A stretch of DNA of 64,000 bases from Streptomyces sp. NBC_01341 (GTDB lineage: Bacteria; Actinomycetota; Actinomycetes; Streptomycetales; Streptomycetaceae). Shown here piece after piece: positions 52,359-59,922 of the stretch. Location of the stretch: contig NZ_CP108364.1 in the NCBI RefSeq assembly GCF_035946055.1, positions 5,828,001 through 5,892,000 of the forward strand, in the 5' to 3' direction. The notes under the pieces were generated by a model that saw only the letters and a program-made list of their open reading frames with translations, had not been told where the DNA came from and ran no database searches. A program made the translations under genes and the position numbers. Position 1 is the first letter of the stretch. Each line of letters begins with the position of its first letter.

Positions 52359-53444
52359 TTGAAGCACCGACGCATATCCAGGAAGCGCGCGACGATGGCC
52401 GGATCGGCCGTTCTCGCCCTGGTCGCGGCAGGAGTGACGTTCCAGACTGCGAACGCCAGCGACGACGTACCCCAGTTCACCGCGAAGACCCTCAACGCCC
52501 ACTCGGCCGGAAGTCTCGCCGCCACCCTCGACAAGGCCCTGGGCGGTGACGCGGCGGGCGCGTACTACGACGCCGAGACCAAGAACCTCGTCGTCAACGT
52601 CATCGACGAGGCGGCGGCCGAGCACGTCCGTCAGGCCGGCGGCAAGGCCAGACTCGTCCAGAACACGCTTGCCGAGCTGACGAACGCCCGCCGGACCCTC
52701 TCGGCCAAGGCGGCCATCCCGGGCACCTCCTGGGCCGTCGACCCGGTCAGCAACAAGGTGGTCGTCACCGCCGACCGCACGGTGGACGGCGCGGCCTGGG
52801 ACAAGCTCAGCACGGTCGTCAAGGGGCTCGGCGCCAAGGCGGAGCTCACCAAGTCGGCCGGGGAGTTCAAGCCGCTCATCGCCGGAGGCGACGCGATCTG
52901 GGGCAACGGCGGGCGCTGCTCCCTGGGCTTCAACGTGGTCAAGGGCGGCGAACCGTACTTCCTGACGGCCGGGCACTGCACCGAGTCGATCACCAGCTGG
53001 TCGGACTCGCAGGGCGGCGGGGAGATCGGCGCCAACGAGGGGTCCAGCTTCCCGGACAACGACTACGGCCTCGTCAAGTACACGTCGGACACGGCGCACC
53101 CGAGCGAGGTGGACCTCTACAACGGCTCCACCCAGGCGATCACCAAGGCGGGCGACGCGACCGTCGGCATGACGGTGACCCGCAGCGGCTCCACGACCCA
53201 GGTCCACGACGGTGAGGTCACCGCCCTGGACGCCACGGTCAACTACGGCAACGGCGACATCGTCAACGGCCTCATCCAGACGACGGTCTGCGCCGAGCCG
53301 GGTGACAGCGGCGGCTCGCTGTTCGCAGGCGACACCGCGATCGGCCTCACCTCGGGCGGCAGCGGCGACTGCTCCGCCGGCGGCGAGACGTTCTTCCAGC
53401 CGGTGCCCGAGGCGCTGGCGGCGTTCGGCGCCGAGATCGGCTGA
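52359..53444 (+). CDS. sprD: Streptogrisin D-type serine protease
   Basis: A 361-residue S1E protease precursor. The signal peptide is KHRRISRKR plus the hydrophobic core AGSAVLALVAAGVTF, cleaved near ANA-SDD. A long prodomain ends at residue 173, and the mature part starts IAGGDAIWGNGGRC (188 residues). The triad is His206, Asp235 (NDYG) and Ser317 (GDSGGS). The mature portion and prodomain match S. griseus protease D as I recall it. TTG 52359 is chosen for its perfect AGGAGG at six-base spacing; an in-frame GTG at 52266 would give the longer published-type N-terminus. Confidence 0.93.
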   Translation: MKHRRISRKRATMAGSAVLALVAAGVTFQTANASDDVPQFTAKTLNAHSAGSLAATLDKALGGDAAGAYYDAETKNLVVNVIDEAAAEHVRQAGGKARLVQNTLAELTNARRTLSAKAAIPGTSWAVDPVSNKVVVTADRTVDGAAWDKLSTVVKGLGAKAELTKSAGEFKPLIAGGDAIWGNGGRCSLGFNVVKGGEPYFLTAGHCTESITSWSDSQGGGEIGANEGSSFPDNDYGLVKYTSDTAHPSEVDLYNGSTQAITKAGDATVGMTVTRSGSTTQVHDGEVTALDATVNYGNGDIVNGLIQTTVCAEPGDSGGSLFAGDTAIGLTSGGSGDCSAGGETFFQPVPEALAAFGAEIG

Positions 53445-53459
53445 TATCGGTCCGGACAT

Positions 53460-53503
53460 CCCGACGGCCCGTCCGCCTCGAACGAGACGGACGGGCCGTC
53501 GGG
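53460..53503 (+). terminator. Terminator after sprD
   Basis: Arms 53460-53480 and 53483-53503 form a 21-base stem with one mismatch, 15 bases after the sprD stop. The innermost pairs would open to give a normal loop. Confidence 0.8.
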
Positions 53504-53798
53504 TCGGGCGTCGACGCGGCGCCACCCGCTTCGGTGAGTGCCGGGGACTGCTGCCCGGAGGCGGCGTCGCCCGGTGGTGATCCAGGGCCGGGCGGCACGG
53601 GCCCTGGCCGATGTCCTCCAGCCGGGCATGACTGTCGGCGCGATGGTCCACGGACGAACCGGCTCCCGCACACTGGACGATCCCGCCTGTGACGACCTGT
53701 TCGCCACCGTGGCCGGCCTGCACCAGCCCGTCTCCGATCGAGTTCAGCTCACCGCCCGTGAGAGATCGCCCCGGGCACCGTTCAGCGATGACTCGTAC
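53504..53798. other. Region between sprD and phospholipase genes
   Basis: About 295 bases. A plus-strand frame (53538-53834) encodes an ordered-looking stretch, RAARALADVLQPGMTVGAMV, but it lacks a ribosome site and runs into the phospholipase terminator. I cannot assign it and suspect a decayed gene fragment. Confidence 0.35.
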
Positions 53799-53825
53799 GA
53801 ACCAGGGGTCTGGAACCCCTGGTTC
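53799..53825 (-). terminator. Terminator of phospholipase gene
   Basis: Perfect 11-base inverted repeat (53799-53809 and 53815-53825) with a five-base loop, about 45 bases beyond the stop of the minus-strand phospholipase A2 gene. Confidence 0.65.
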
Positions 53826-53870
53826 ACACGGTGAGCTGCGGTGGGTACGTCGGGCAGGGGCCGGCGGCCG

Positions 53871-54368
53871 TCAGGCGGCCCGGGGCAGTCCCGCGGGGGC
53901 TGCCCCGGCCGGTGCGACTCCGAAGATGTCCACGGCGTGGTAGTAGGTCCACGCCGTGCTGTTGCACGCGGTCAGCGTCGCGCCGGTGTAGGCGGCGCAC
54001 ACTCTCTTGAGGTCCGAGTAGAACGCGGAGTCGATGCGCGACTTGTTGGCGGAGAAGCTGCCCGCGGCCTTGTAGTTCCGGTAGCCGAAGTCGTGGCGGG
54101 CGCAGGCCGTCTGGAAGGGGAAGCCGAACGGGTTGTCGGGGGAGGTGCTGCAGTAGTCCGTCGACCAGTCGAAGCCGTACGCCGACCAGGCGCCCTGGTT
54201 GTTGCGGGCGGAGTTCCAGGCGTTGTAGCTGGAGGCGCTCGTCTGGGTCCAGGAGCTGAGGACCTGCGGTTTGTCCGACGGGGCGGCCGAGGCGGATGCG
54301 GCGGGGATCAGGGCGAGCGGGAGCGACAGGGCGACGGCGGTGAGGGGGGCGGCGAAGCGGCGACGCAT
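53871..54368 (-). CDS. Secreted prokaryotic phospholipase A2
   Basis: A 165-residue exoenzyme that hydrolyses the sn-2 ester of phospholipids. The signal peptide (RRRFAAPLTAVALSLPLAL, cleaved near residue 29) is followed by the mature helical domain. The catalytic pair is His92-Asp93 in CARHDFGYRNY, and four cysteines (73, 89, 124, 135) form two disulfides, as in the Streptomyces group XIV enzymes. Calcium dependence is known for the family. ATG 54368 has GGAGG. It is transcribed away from the vWA gene. Confidence 0.94.
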   Translation of the reverse strand: MRRRFAAPLTAVALSLPLALIPAASASAAPSDKPQVLSSWTQTSASSYNAWNSARNNQGAWSAYGFDWSTDYCSTSPDNPFGFPFQTACARHDFGYRNYKAAGSFSANKSRIDSAFYSDLKRVCAAYTGATLTACNSTAWTYYHAVDIFGVAPAGAAPAGLPRAA

Positions 54369-54523
54369 GTACAACCTCCGTGGGATGAAAGGGGGTCGAG
54401 GCAGCCGTGCTCCTCGTGGGTCTCACGAGGCCGCTCCAGAATGACGCCATGAACCTGCCGTGCATAGCCTGCGTAGGAGGAACATCCTGTTGCCTTCGGA
54501 TGACCGGCCCGTGATCGCGGGGC

Positions 54524-55762
54524 CTACCCGATGACCACCGTCCGCGCCCACTCCGGTGGTGACCTCGGGACGTAGTCGGGATCGTCCTCGTCCCACGACG
54601 AGCGACGTACCCGGGGGAACAGGCCCACCACCGTCCGGCACGCCGGTTTCACGGACGGCCAGCGTGTCTGGCCGTCCGTCAGGACCACGACGACGTCCGG
54701 ACCGGGACGGGACCGGAGCGCCCGCGCGAAACCCGCGCGCAGGTCCGTACCCCCGCCGCCCACCAGCGGAATGCCCTCGGCGCGGCACAGCGGGTGCACG
54801 ACCCCGGCGGCGGCGTCGCACGAGAGGACGCTCACCAGATCGCGACGCCCGCCCACCGCGCGGGAGATCGCCGCGACCTCCAGGAGCGCGCTGCCCAGTT
54901 CGGCGTCACTGACCGAGCCGGACGTGTCGATGACCACGGTGACCCGTGGTGGCCTGCGCCGGAGACTGGGAAGGACGGCGCCCGGCACCCCGGCCGAGCG
55001 CCGCGACGGGCGGCCGTACGTGTAGTCCTCGCCCCCACCGGCCGCGGAGGCGGCCGAACGGACCGCCGAGCCCAGCAGATCCCGCCACGCCTGGGGCGGA
55101 TGGAACGCCTCCTCGGCCCATCGCTGCCAGCCCCTCGACGCGTTCCCCGGGCGGCCCGTGATGCCCTGGGCCACCCGGAAGCGGACCGCGTCCTGCTCCT
55201 GTGCGCTCAGGGCGTGCGCGCCGTCCGGGCCCAGGTCCCACTCCCGCTCCAGCCCGTCCGCTCCGCTGCCACAGTCCAGCCAGGTGAATTCCCGCGTACG
55301 GGGACCGAGCCTGAACTGGCGCAGGTAGTCCTCCATGAGCTCTCCCGGGGCGAGGTGCAGGGACTCCGGCATGACGGCGCCCTCCGGCTGGACCAGCCCT
55401 TCGCCGAACACGTCGTCGTTGATCTCGCAGTCCGCGGCGATGTTCATCCGCAGCCGCTCTCCCGGACCGGCCAGTCCGCGTTGCCGCGCGACCCGGTCAC
55501 TGCGGCCGTGGTGGTCACGCAGCAGATGCGACACCTCGTGCACCCAGATGCCGGCGAGTTCCTCCACCGGGGTCCGCGCCACGAAGCCCGGGGAGACGTA
55601 GCACCGCCAGTGCCGGTCCACCGCCATCGTGGGGACCTGCCGGGACTCGACCGTGTGCAGGGCGAACAGGGCCGTCGCCAGGTAGGGGCGGGCCCGGACC
55701 GCCTGCAGACGGGCGGCGAACAGCTTGTCGAGGTCCAGAGCCCCCGGGGCGTCCGCGCTCAT
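54524..55762 (-). CDS. vWA domain protein with N-terminal metallopeptidase-like domain (DUF2201 type)
   Basis: A 412-residue protein. The N-terminal half contains HEVSH (75-79) in WVHEVSHLLRDHHGR, a HExxH zinc motif. The C-terminal half is a von Willebrand A domain with MIDAS residues DTSGS (279-283), then GGGGTDLRAGF and VVLTDGQT. The two together form the DUF2201 architecture (VWA-like domain with metallopeptidase-like domain). Its ATG overlaps the MoxR stop by four bases, so the ATPase and vWA protein are made together. The domain pair suggests ATP-driven remodelling with a peptidase or metal-binding step. Substrate unknown. Confidence 0.9.
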   Translation of the reverse strand: MSADAPGALDLDKLFAARLQAVRARPYLATALFALHTVESRQVPTMAVDRHWRCYVSPGFVARTPVEELAGIWVHEVSHLLRDHHGRSDRVARQRGLAGPGERLRMNIAADCEINDDVFGEGLVQPEGAVMPESLHLAPGELMEDYLRQFRLGPRTREFTWLDCGSGADGLEREWDLGPDGAHALSAQEQDAVRFRVAQGITGRPGNASRGWQRWAEEAFHPPQAWRDLLGSAVRSAASAAGGGEDYTYGRPSRRSAGVPGAVLPSLRRRPPRVTVVIDTSGSVSDAELGSALLEVAAISRAVGGRRDLVSVLSCDAAAGVVHPLCRAEGIPLVGGGGTDLRAGFARALRSRPGPDVVVVLTDGQTRWPSVKPACRTVVGLFPRVRRSSWDEDDPDYVPRSPPEWARTVVIG

Positions 55763-57039
55763 CGGCCGGCCTTCACCGCCGCGACCCGGGCCGCCGCCTC
55801 GTCGGCCCGCCGGGACAGGGACACCACTCCGGCCAGCCGTTCTATCGAGGCGGGCACGTCCCAGTCCTCCTGGCGCAGGGAGGCGAGTACGGTCGCGGGC
55901 ACGACGACCAGATCGGGAGCACCGGTCTCCAGCGCCCGGACCAGCAGCGCCCATGCCGCGTCCCAGCGTGACTTGTCCGGCCTGGCACGGATCGCCGCGA
56001 CCACCCCGTCGAGCACGGCCTGACGCAGATCTCCCCGGTCGGGCAGGACCGCCGCCGCCGGATCGGCGAGCAGCACCTCCGGGTCCGGCAGGTCCATCCG
56101 GTCCAGGCTCGCCAGCAGCTCCAGCCCCGGCCCGTCTCCCACGGAGCCCCTGACGAGCAACGAGAGCACGTCCCGCGAGGAGCCGGCCGCCGTCGCGAAG
56201 GCGATCAGGTGCAGGGCCATCTCCCAGCTCCTCGGTGACGGCCACGCACCGCCCCGGCGAGCTTCGTTGGACGGCAGGCGGTGCACGAGCTCGGGGCGGG
56301 CGGAGAGGAGACCGCACACCGCGCGGCGGGCGAAGTCCACCGCTTCGGGCAGCCTCTCCGGGGCGAGCCGTGGCAGTGTCGCCCGAGGCCAGATGCCGCC
56401 GAGGCCGCGTACCACGACCTCTTGGTCGTGGACCCACTGGAGGTGGACGAAACGGTTGGCCAGCGGCGGACTCAGCTCCCAGCCGTCGGCCGCAGACGAC
56501 CGGGGGTTCGCGGCTGCCACGATCCTCACTCCGGGCGGCAGCTGGAGCGCACCGATACGCCGCTCCAGTACGAGGCGGAGCAGCGCGGCCTGTACAGCCG
56601 GCGGCGCGGTGGAGAGTTCGTCCAGGAAGAGCAGCCCCCGGCCGGCCCGTACCAGGCGGACCGCCCAGTCCGGTGGAGCCATCGGGACGCCCTGTTCCGC
56701 CGGATCGTCCCCGATGACGGGCAGCCCCGAGAAGTCGGACGGCTCGTGCACGCTGGCGATCACGGTCGTCAGCGGCAGGTCGAGGGACCCGGCCAGCTGC
56801 GTCAGGGCCGCCGTCTTGCCGATCCCCGGCTCGCCCCACAGGAGCACCGGCAGGTCGGCCGCGACGGACAGTGTCAGGGCCTCCAACTGCATGTCGGGGC
56901 GCGGTTCGGTGGTGGTGTCGCGGAGCAGCGCCGTGAGCGCACCCGCGACTTCGAGCTGGTCCGCGGCGAGGTCGGGCCGTGGGGCGTGGGGCCCGCCGGA
57001 GAGGTCCGCGGTCGTGAGGAACGGGGTGCACGTGGGCAT
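55759..57039 (-). CDS. MoxR-type AAA+ ATPase
   Basis: A 426-residue AAA+ ATPase. WGEPGIGKT (68-76) is Walker A. GLLFLDELSTAPPAVQ (135-150) carries Walker B and the MoxR hallmark. ALQLPPGVRIVAAANPRS is sensor 1, then ANRFVHLQWV; arginine-finger and lid regions follow. MoxR proteins act as chaperone-like remodelers with vWA partners. The stop overlaps the vWA gene. ATG 57039 has an AGGTGATC leader. The unknown gene upstream lies 96 bases away. Confidence 0.9.
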   Translation of the reverse strand: MPTCTPFLTTADLSGGPHAPRPDLAADQLEVAGALTALLRDTTTEPRPDMQLEALTLSVAADLPVLLWGEPGIGKTAALTQLAGSLDLPLTTVIASVHEPSDFSGLPVIGDDPAEQGVPMAPPDWAVRLVRAGRGLLFLDELSTAPPAVQAALLRLVLERRIGALQLPPGVRIVAAANPRSSAADGWELSPPLANRFVHLQWVHDQEVVVRGLGGIWPRATLPRLAPERLPEAVDFARRAVCGLLSARPELVHRLPSNEARRGGAWPSPRSWEMALHLIAFATAAGSSRDVLSLLVRGSVGDGPGLELLASLDRMDLPDPEVLLADPAAAVLPDRGDLRQAVLDGVVAAIRARPDKSRWDAAWALLVRALETGAPDLVVVPATVLASLRQEDWDVPASIERLAGVVSLSRRADEAAARVAAVKAGR

Positions 57040-57135
57040 GTCTGATCACCTGTGGGTTCGTGAGGAGGTGGAGGAGGCAGAGGAGAGCGGGGAGCCGGGG
57101 CGCGGCTCCGGATCCCGGTGCGCAGGGAGCGAGGG

Positions 57136-58539
57136 TCAGCGGACGGTGCTGCGGCGCTTCCGCGAGGGGCGGGAGCGGGTGTGCCGGTGGTCGGGGCGGT
57201 AGCTGCCGGGCCCATGTCCGGTCATGTCCGCGCGGAACAGGCCGTAGGTGATCCGTCGCAGCGCCGCCGCCTCCAACTCGTCGCGCAGGGAGCCGTCGCG
57301 CAGCAGCGCCCCGGGTCCGAGCATGCCCTCGACGACGGCAAGAGCGCCTGCGGTGTCGCCGTGGTCCAGACGCTCCCGGACGCCGGTGAGACAGTCAGGA
57401 CGCCGGTGTGCCGCATCGATGGCCCGGAGGCAGGGGAGCGGGGTACCGGTCAGCGCGACCAGCAGTTCCTCCCGGCGGATCTCGTCCGCGTCGTGGTCCA
57501 GCGGGACCAGCACCCCGTCGACGAGGCCGATCCTGTGCCGGGCTCCCCGGCAGTCCACGAGGTGCGGCTGCCCGGACCCGACGGGATCGTCCGACGGGAC
57601 GGCTCGCGGATGATCCGGCGCCAGGGCGGAGGCGACCAGCGGGTGCAGCCGGCCGGCCTCCAGCGCACCCGTGCGGATGAGTTCGAGGTCGGGCAGGATC
57701 CAGGTCGCCGCGTCGGGCAGGAGCGGCAGCCCGGAGATGTCACGGCTCGCGGATGCCGTCGTGATCCGCAGGGCGGAAGGCCCCGCATCGTGGTCCCCGG
57801 CCTGCTCCAGGAGCAGGCGGTGCCGCGCCCCGAGCCGTACGGCCACGGTGCCGGAGGCCCGTCCTTCCGCGTGCAGCAGGATCCGGGCCTCCGCCGCCCA
57901 GCGGCCCACGGCCCAAGTGCCCTGCTGGGCAGCGGTGTCCGGGGAATCCTGTTCCGCCGAGGGCGGGTCCGCCGCGGGCGGCAGGTCGGCCCCGGAGCGC
58001 GTACGCAGCTCGGCGGTCCTGCGGACGTCCCACAGGTGCCGGTGCAGGTCGAGGCGGAACCGCCGGTCGGGGTGGGGATGCGGATGACGGCGGGCCGAGG
58101 CATCCGCCCGCCGGGAACCGTCCCACAGGGCGAGGCTGATCCGCTGGCCCGCGTCCGCCCAGGCCGGAGGAGTCCGGGCCACGAGGTGCACTGTGCGTAC
58201 GCCGTCCCGTCCCGCCTCGTCGTAGCGGGCCAGGGCGACCGTCAGGCCCGGGCGCAGCAGTCCGTCGGGAGCGATCCTCGGCATGTGCCAGCGCAGCAGG
58301 TCGGGAGCCAGGTGGCGCAGGTCGTCCCGGAGGAGGGACGCCAGTTCACGGCCGTGGGTCCGCGCCACGGACCGTGGGGCGACATCGACATCGACGCCCG
58401 CCGCGGCGCAGGCTCCTGCCCAGTCCCCGGCACGACGCCGGGCGGTCGCGGTCTCGATCATGGAGGCCGGTACGGCGAATTCGCGTACGCGCGGCCAGAA
58501 GGACGGGAGGGTGTCCCTGTTCGCGATCCGAGTGAGCAT
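57136..58539 (-). CDS. Unknown protein, third member of the MoxR-vWA unit
   Basis: A 467-residue cytoplasmic protein with no domain I recognise. The middle has ordered beta-like segments (LRRPGL..., GRRHRIGLVDGVLVPLDHD), and the C-terminus has REELLVALTGTPLPCLRAI and a basic tail RHTRSRPSRKRRSTVR. ATG 58539 is chosen after AAGGTGAG. It lies just upstream of moxR and probably shares a promoter with it. Proteins in this position often bind or supply the substrate for the MoxR-vWA machine; that is inference. Confidence 0.72.
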   Translation of the reverse strand: MLTRIANRDTLPSFWPRVREFAVPASMIETATARRRAGDWAGACAAAGVDVDVAPRSVARTHGRELASLLRDDLRHLAPDLLRWHMPRIAPDGLLRPGLTVALARYDEAGRDGVRTVHLVARTPPAWADAGQRISLALWDGSRRADASARRHPHPHPDRRFRLDLHRHLWDVRRTAELRTRSGADLPPAADPPSAEQDSPDTAAQQGTWAVGRWAAEARILLHAEGRASGTVAVRLGARHRLLLEQAGDHDAGPSALRITTASASRDISGLPLLPDAATWILPDLELIRTGALEAGRLHPLVASALAPDHPRAVPSDDPVGSGQPHLVDCRGARHRIGLVDGVLVPLDHDADEIRREELLVALTGTPLPCLRAIDAAHRRPDCLTGVRERLDHGDTAGALAVVEGMLGPGALLRDGSLRDELEAAALRRITYGLFRADMTGHGPGSYRPDHRHTRSRPSRKRRSTVR

Positions 58540-58587
58540 CAGCACTCACCTTGCGCGGACGGGTCCCCCATTCTGTTCACGGAGTAT

Positions 58588-58627
58588 GTGGTCATCGCGG
58601 AGGAGCGTAGCGCTCCGCGATGACCAC
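58588..58627 (-). terminator. Hairpin after the DUF3533 gene
   Basis: Perfect 15-base inverted repeat (58588-58602 and 58613-58627) with a ten-base loop that can itself pair in an alternative fold. It lies about 65 bases beyond the end of the minus-strand DUF3533 gene and before the unknown gene, so it separates the two transcripts. Confidence 0.6.
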
Positions 58628-58690
58628 GGCCAGAGGTTTCTCCGCGTCGCTCCGGCCGGGACGCGAGCCTCGTGGAGGAGACGCCGGGCC

Positions 58691-59755
58691 TCAGGCGAGG
58701 CTCGAGCCGTTCCCGGGGGAGGCCGCCGGTCCTCCGGGGACCGCCGCCTGCCGTGTTCCGTCGCCGTCGCGCCGGCGCATCGACAGCAGCAGGGTGAGCA
58801 CCGTGCCGGCGACCGCCCAGGCCGAGAGCACCAGCAGGGGGCCGGTGACCGCGTTGCCCTTGAAGTACGCGATCGAGCGGGCCGTCCAGGTCCCCGCCCC
58901 GGGCGGCAGGGCGGGGCCGATCGACCGCCAGAAGTCCGGCAGCATCGGCAGCGGGAAGGCGCCGCCCGCGCTCGGGTTGCCCGCGATCACGATGATCAGG
59001 ACGGCCAGGCCGATGCCGACGATGCCGGTGAGGGCCTCCAGGGCGAGTGTGATCATGCCGACCGAGAAGACGACCAGGGCCCCCAGCCCGGCCAGGGCCC
59101 ACACACTGCCCGGGAGCGCGCCGAGGATCGGGCCGATGATGACCGCGCCGCCGATCCCGCCCGCGATCGCGTACAGCGCCATGACCGCGGTGCGGATCAC
59201 CGCGCGCTGCCGGTTGGCGGGCTTGGTGCCCGCGCTGATCGCGAGGATGGAGGCGCAGAGGTAACCGCCGACGCACCAGCCCACGACCAGGTAGAACGAC
59301 GAGAGCCCGTCGAAGTCGTCGGGGGAGGCCGGGGCCACGTCCACGGTCCTCACCATGCGCTGCCGGGGTCCTTCCGCCTGCCTGATGATCGTGTCCAGCG
59401 AGCTCGCCAGGACGGTGCCGCCGCCGGAGGCGACGAGCACGGTGTCGGCCGACCCGGTGGGGCTGACGATCAGGGCGCCGTCGATGTCGCGGTTCTGGAT
59501 CTGCCGGCGCGCCTCGGTGGCGTCGGACACCGCCCGAGGGTCCAGCGGGTCGCCCGGCAGGCCGTCCAGCTGGGTGACGAGCTGCCCGGACACCTGCTGG
59601 GGGGCGACGACCCCGAAGGGGACGTCCGTCGGGTCGGGCCGGTGCAGCGCGCCGACGTAGGAGGCGATGAACAGCAGCTGCAGTCCCAGTACGCCGATGA
59701 CCAGCAGCGCGGCCCGTGCGGTGACGGCGCTCTTCACCTCGTCAGCGAAATTCAT
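58691..59755 (-). CDS. Membrane protein, DUF3533 / ABC-2-like
   Basis: A 354-residue membrane protein. One N-terminal hydrophobic helix (ALLVIGVLGLQLLFIASYVG) is followed by about 120 extracytoplasmic residues, then five or six membrane segments (FYLVVGWCVGGYLCASIL, AIAGGIGGAVIIGPILGAL, GALVVFSVGMITLAL, VGIGLAVLIIVIAG) and a C-terminal helix. This topology, with one early helix, an outer domain and a C-terminal bundle, is that of DUF3533/YhgE-type proteins related to ABC-2 permeases. No ATPase adjoins. Function unknown. Confidence 0.82.
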   Translation of the reverse strand: MNFADEVKSAVTARAALLVIGVLGLQLLFIASYVGALHRPDPTDVPFGVVAPQQVSGQLVTQLDGLPGDPLDPRAVSDATEARRQIQNRDIDGALIVSPTGSADTVLVASGGGTVLASSLDTIIRQAEGPRQRMVRTVDVAPASPDDFDGLSSFYLVVGWCVGGYLCASILAISAGTKPANRQRAVIRTAVMALYAIAGGIGGAVIIGPILGALPGSVWALAGLGALVVFSVGMITLALEALTGIVGIGLAVLIIVIAGNPSAGGAFPLPMLPDFWRSIGPALPPGAGTWTARSIAYFKGNAVTGPLLVLSAWAVAGTVLTLLLSMRRRDGDGTRQAAVPGGPAASPGNGSSLA

Positions 59756-59846
59756 GCCCCCACGGTCCGGCCAGTCCGGCGTCCGCGCAGGCGGGGCCGG
59801 GCCGAATGGCGGATGAGTGGCCGCCGAGTGGCCGCGCCCTCGGTTA

Positions 59847-59862
59847 TCGTACGAACGTTCGA
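59847..59862. promoter_or_regulatory. LexA (SOS) box upstream of dnaE2
   Basis: TCGTACGAACGTTCGA matches the actinobacterial LexA operator TCGAAC-N4-GTTCGA at all but one base. It lies about 60 bases before the dnaE2 ATG, where it would cover the promoter. SOS control of dnaE2 and its partner gene is established in mycobacteria; here it is inferred from the site. Confidence 0.8.
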
Positions 59863-59922
59863 AACTTGGTCTATGGTGGAGAGCGAGGGGGTGGCGAGTA
59901 CAGATCGGTCCAGGAGGTGCGG

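Noticed and set aside
53538..53834. Small plus-strand ORF after sprD
   Set aside because: No ribosome site, crosses the phospholipase terminator, no recognisable domain.
54524..57049. 841-codon minus frame spanning MoxR and vWA genes as one protein
   Set aside because: Only its last 412 codons (the vWA protein) show domains; the first part is out of frame with the clear MoxR ATPase.
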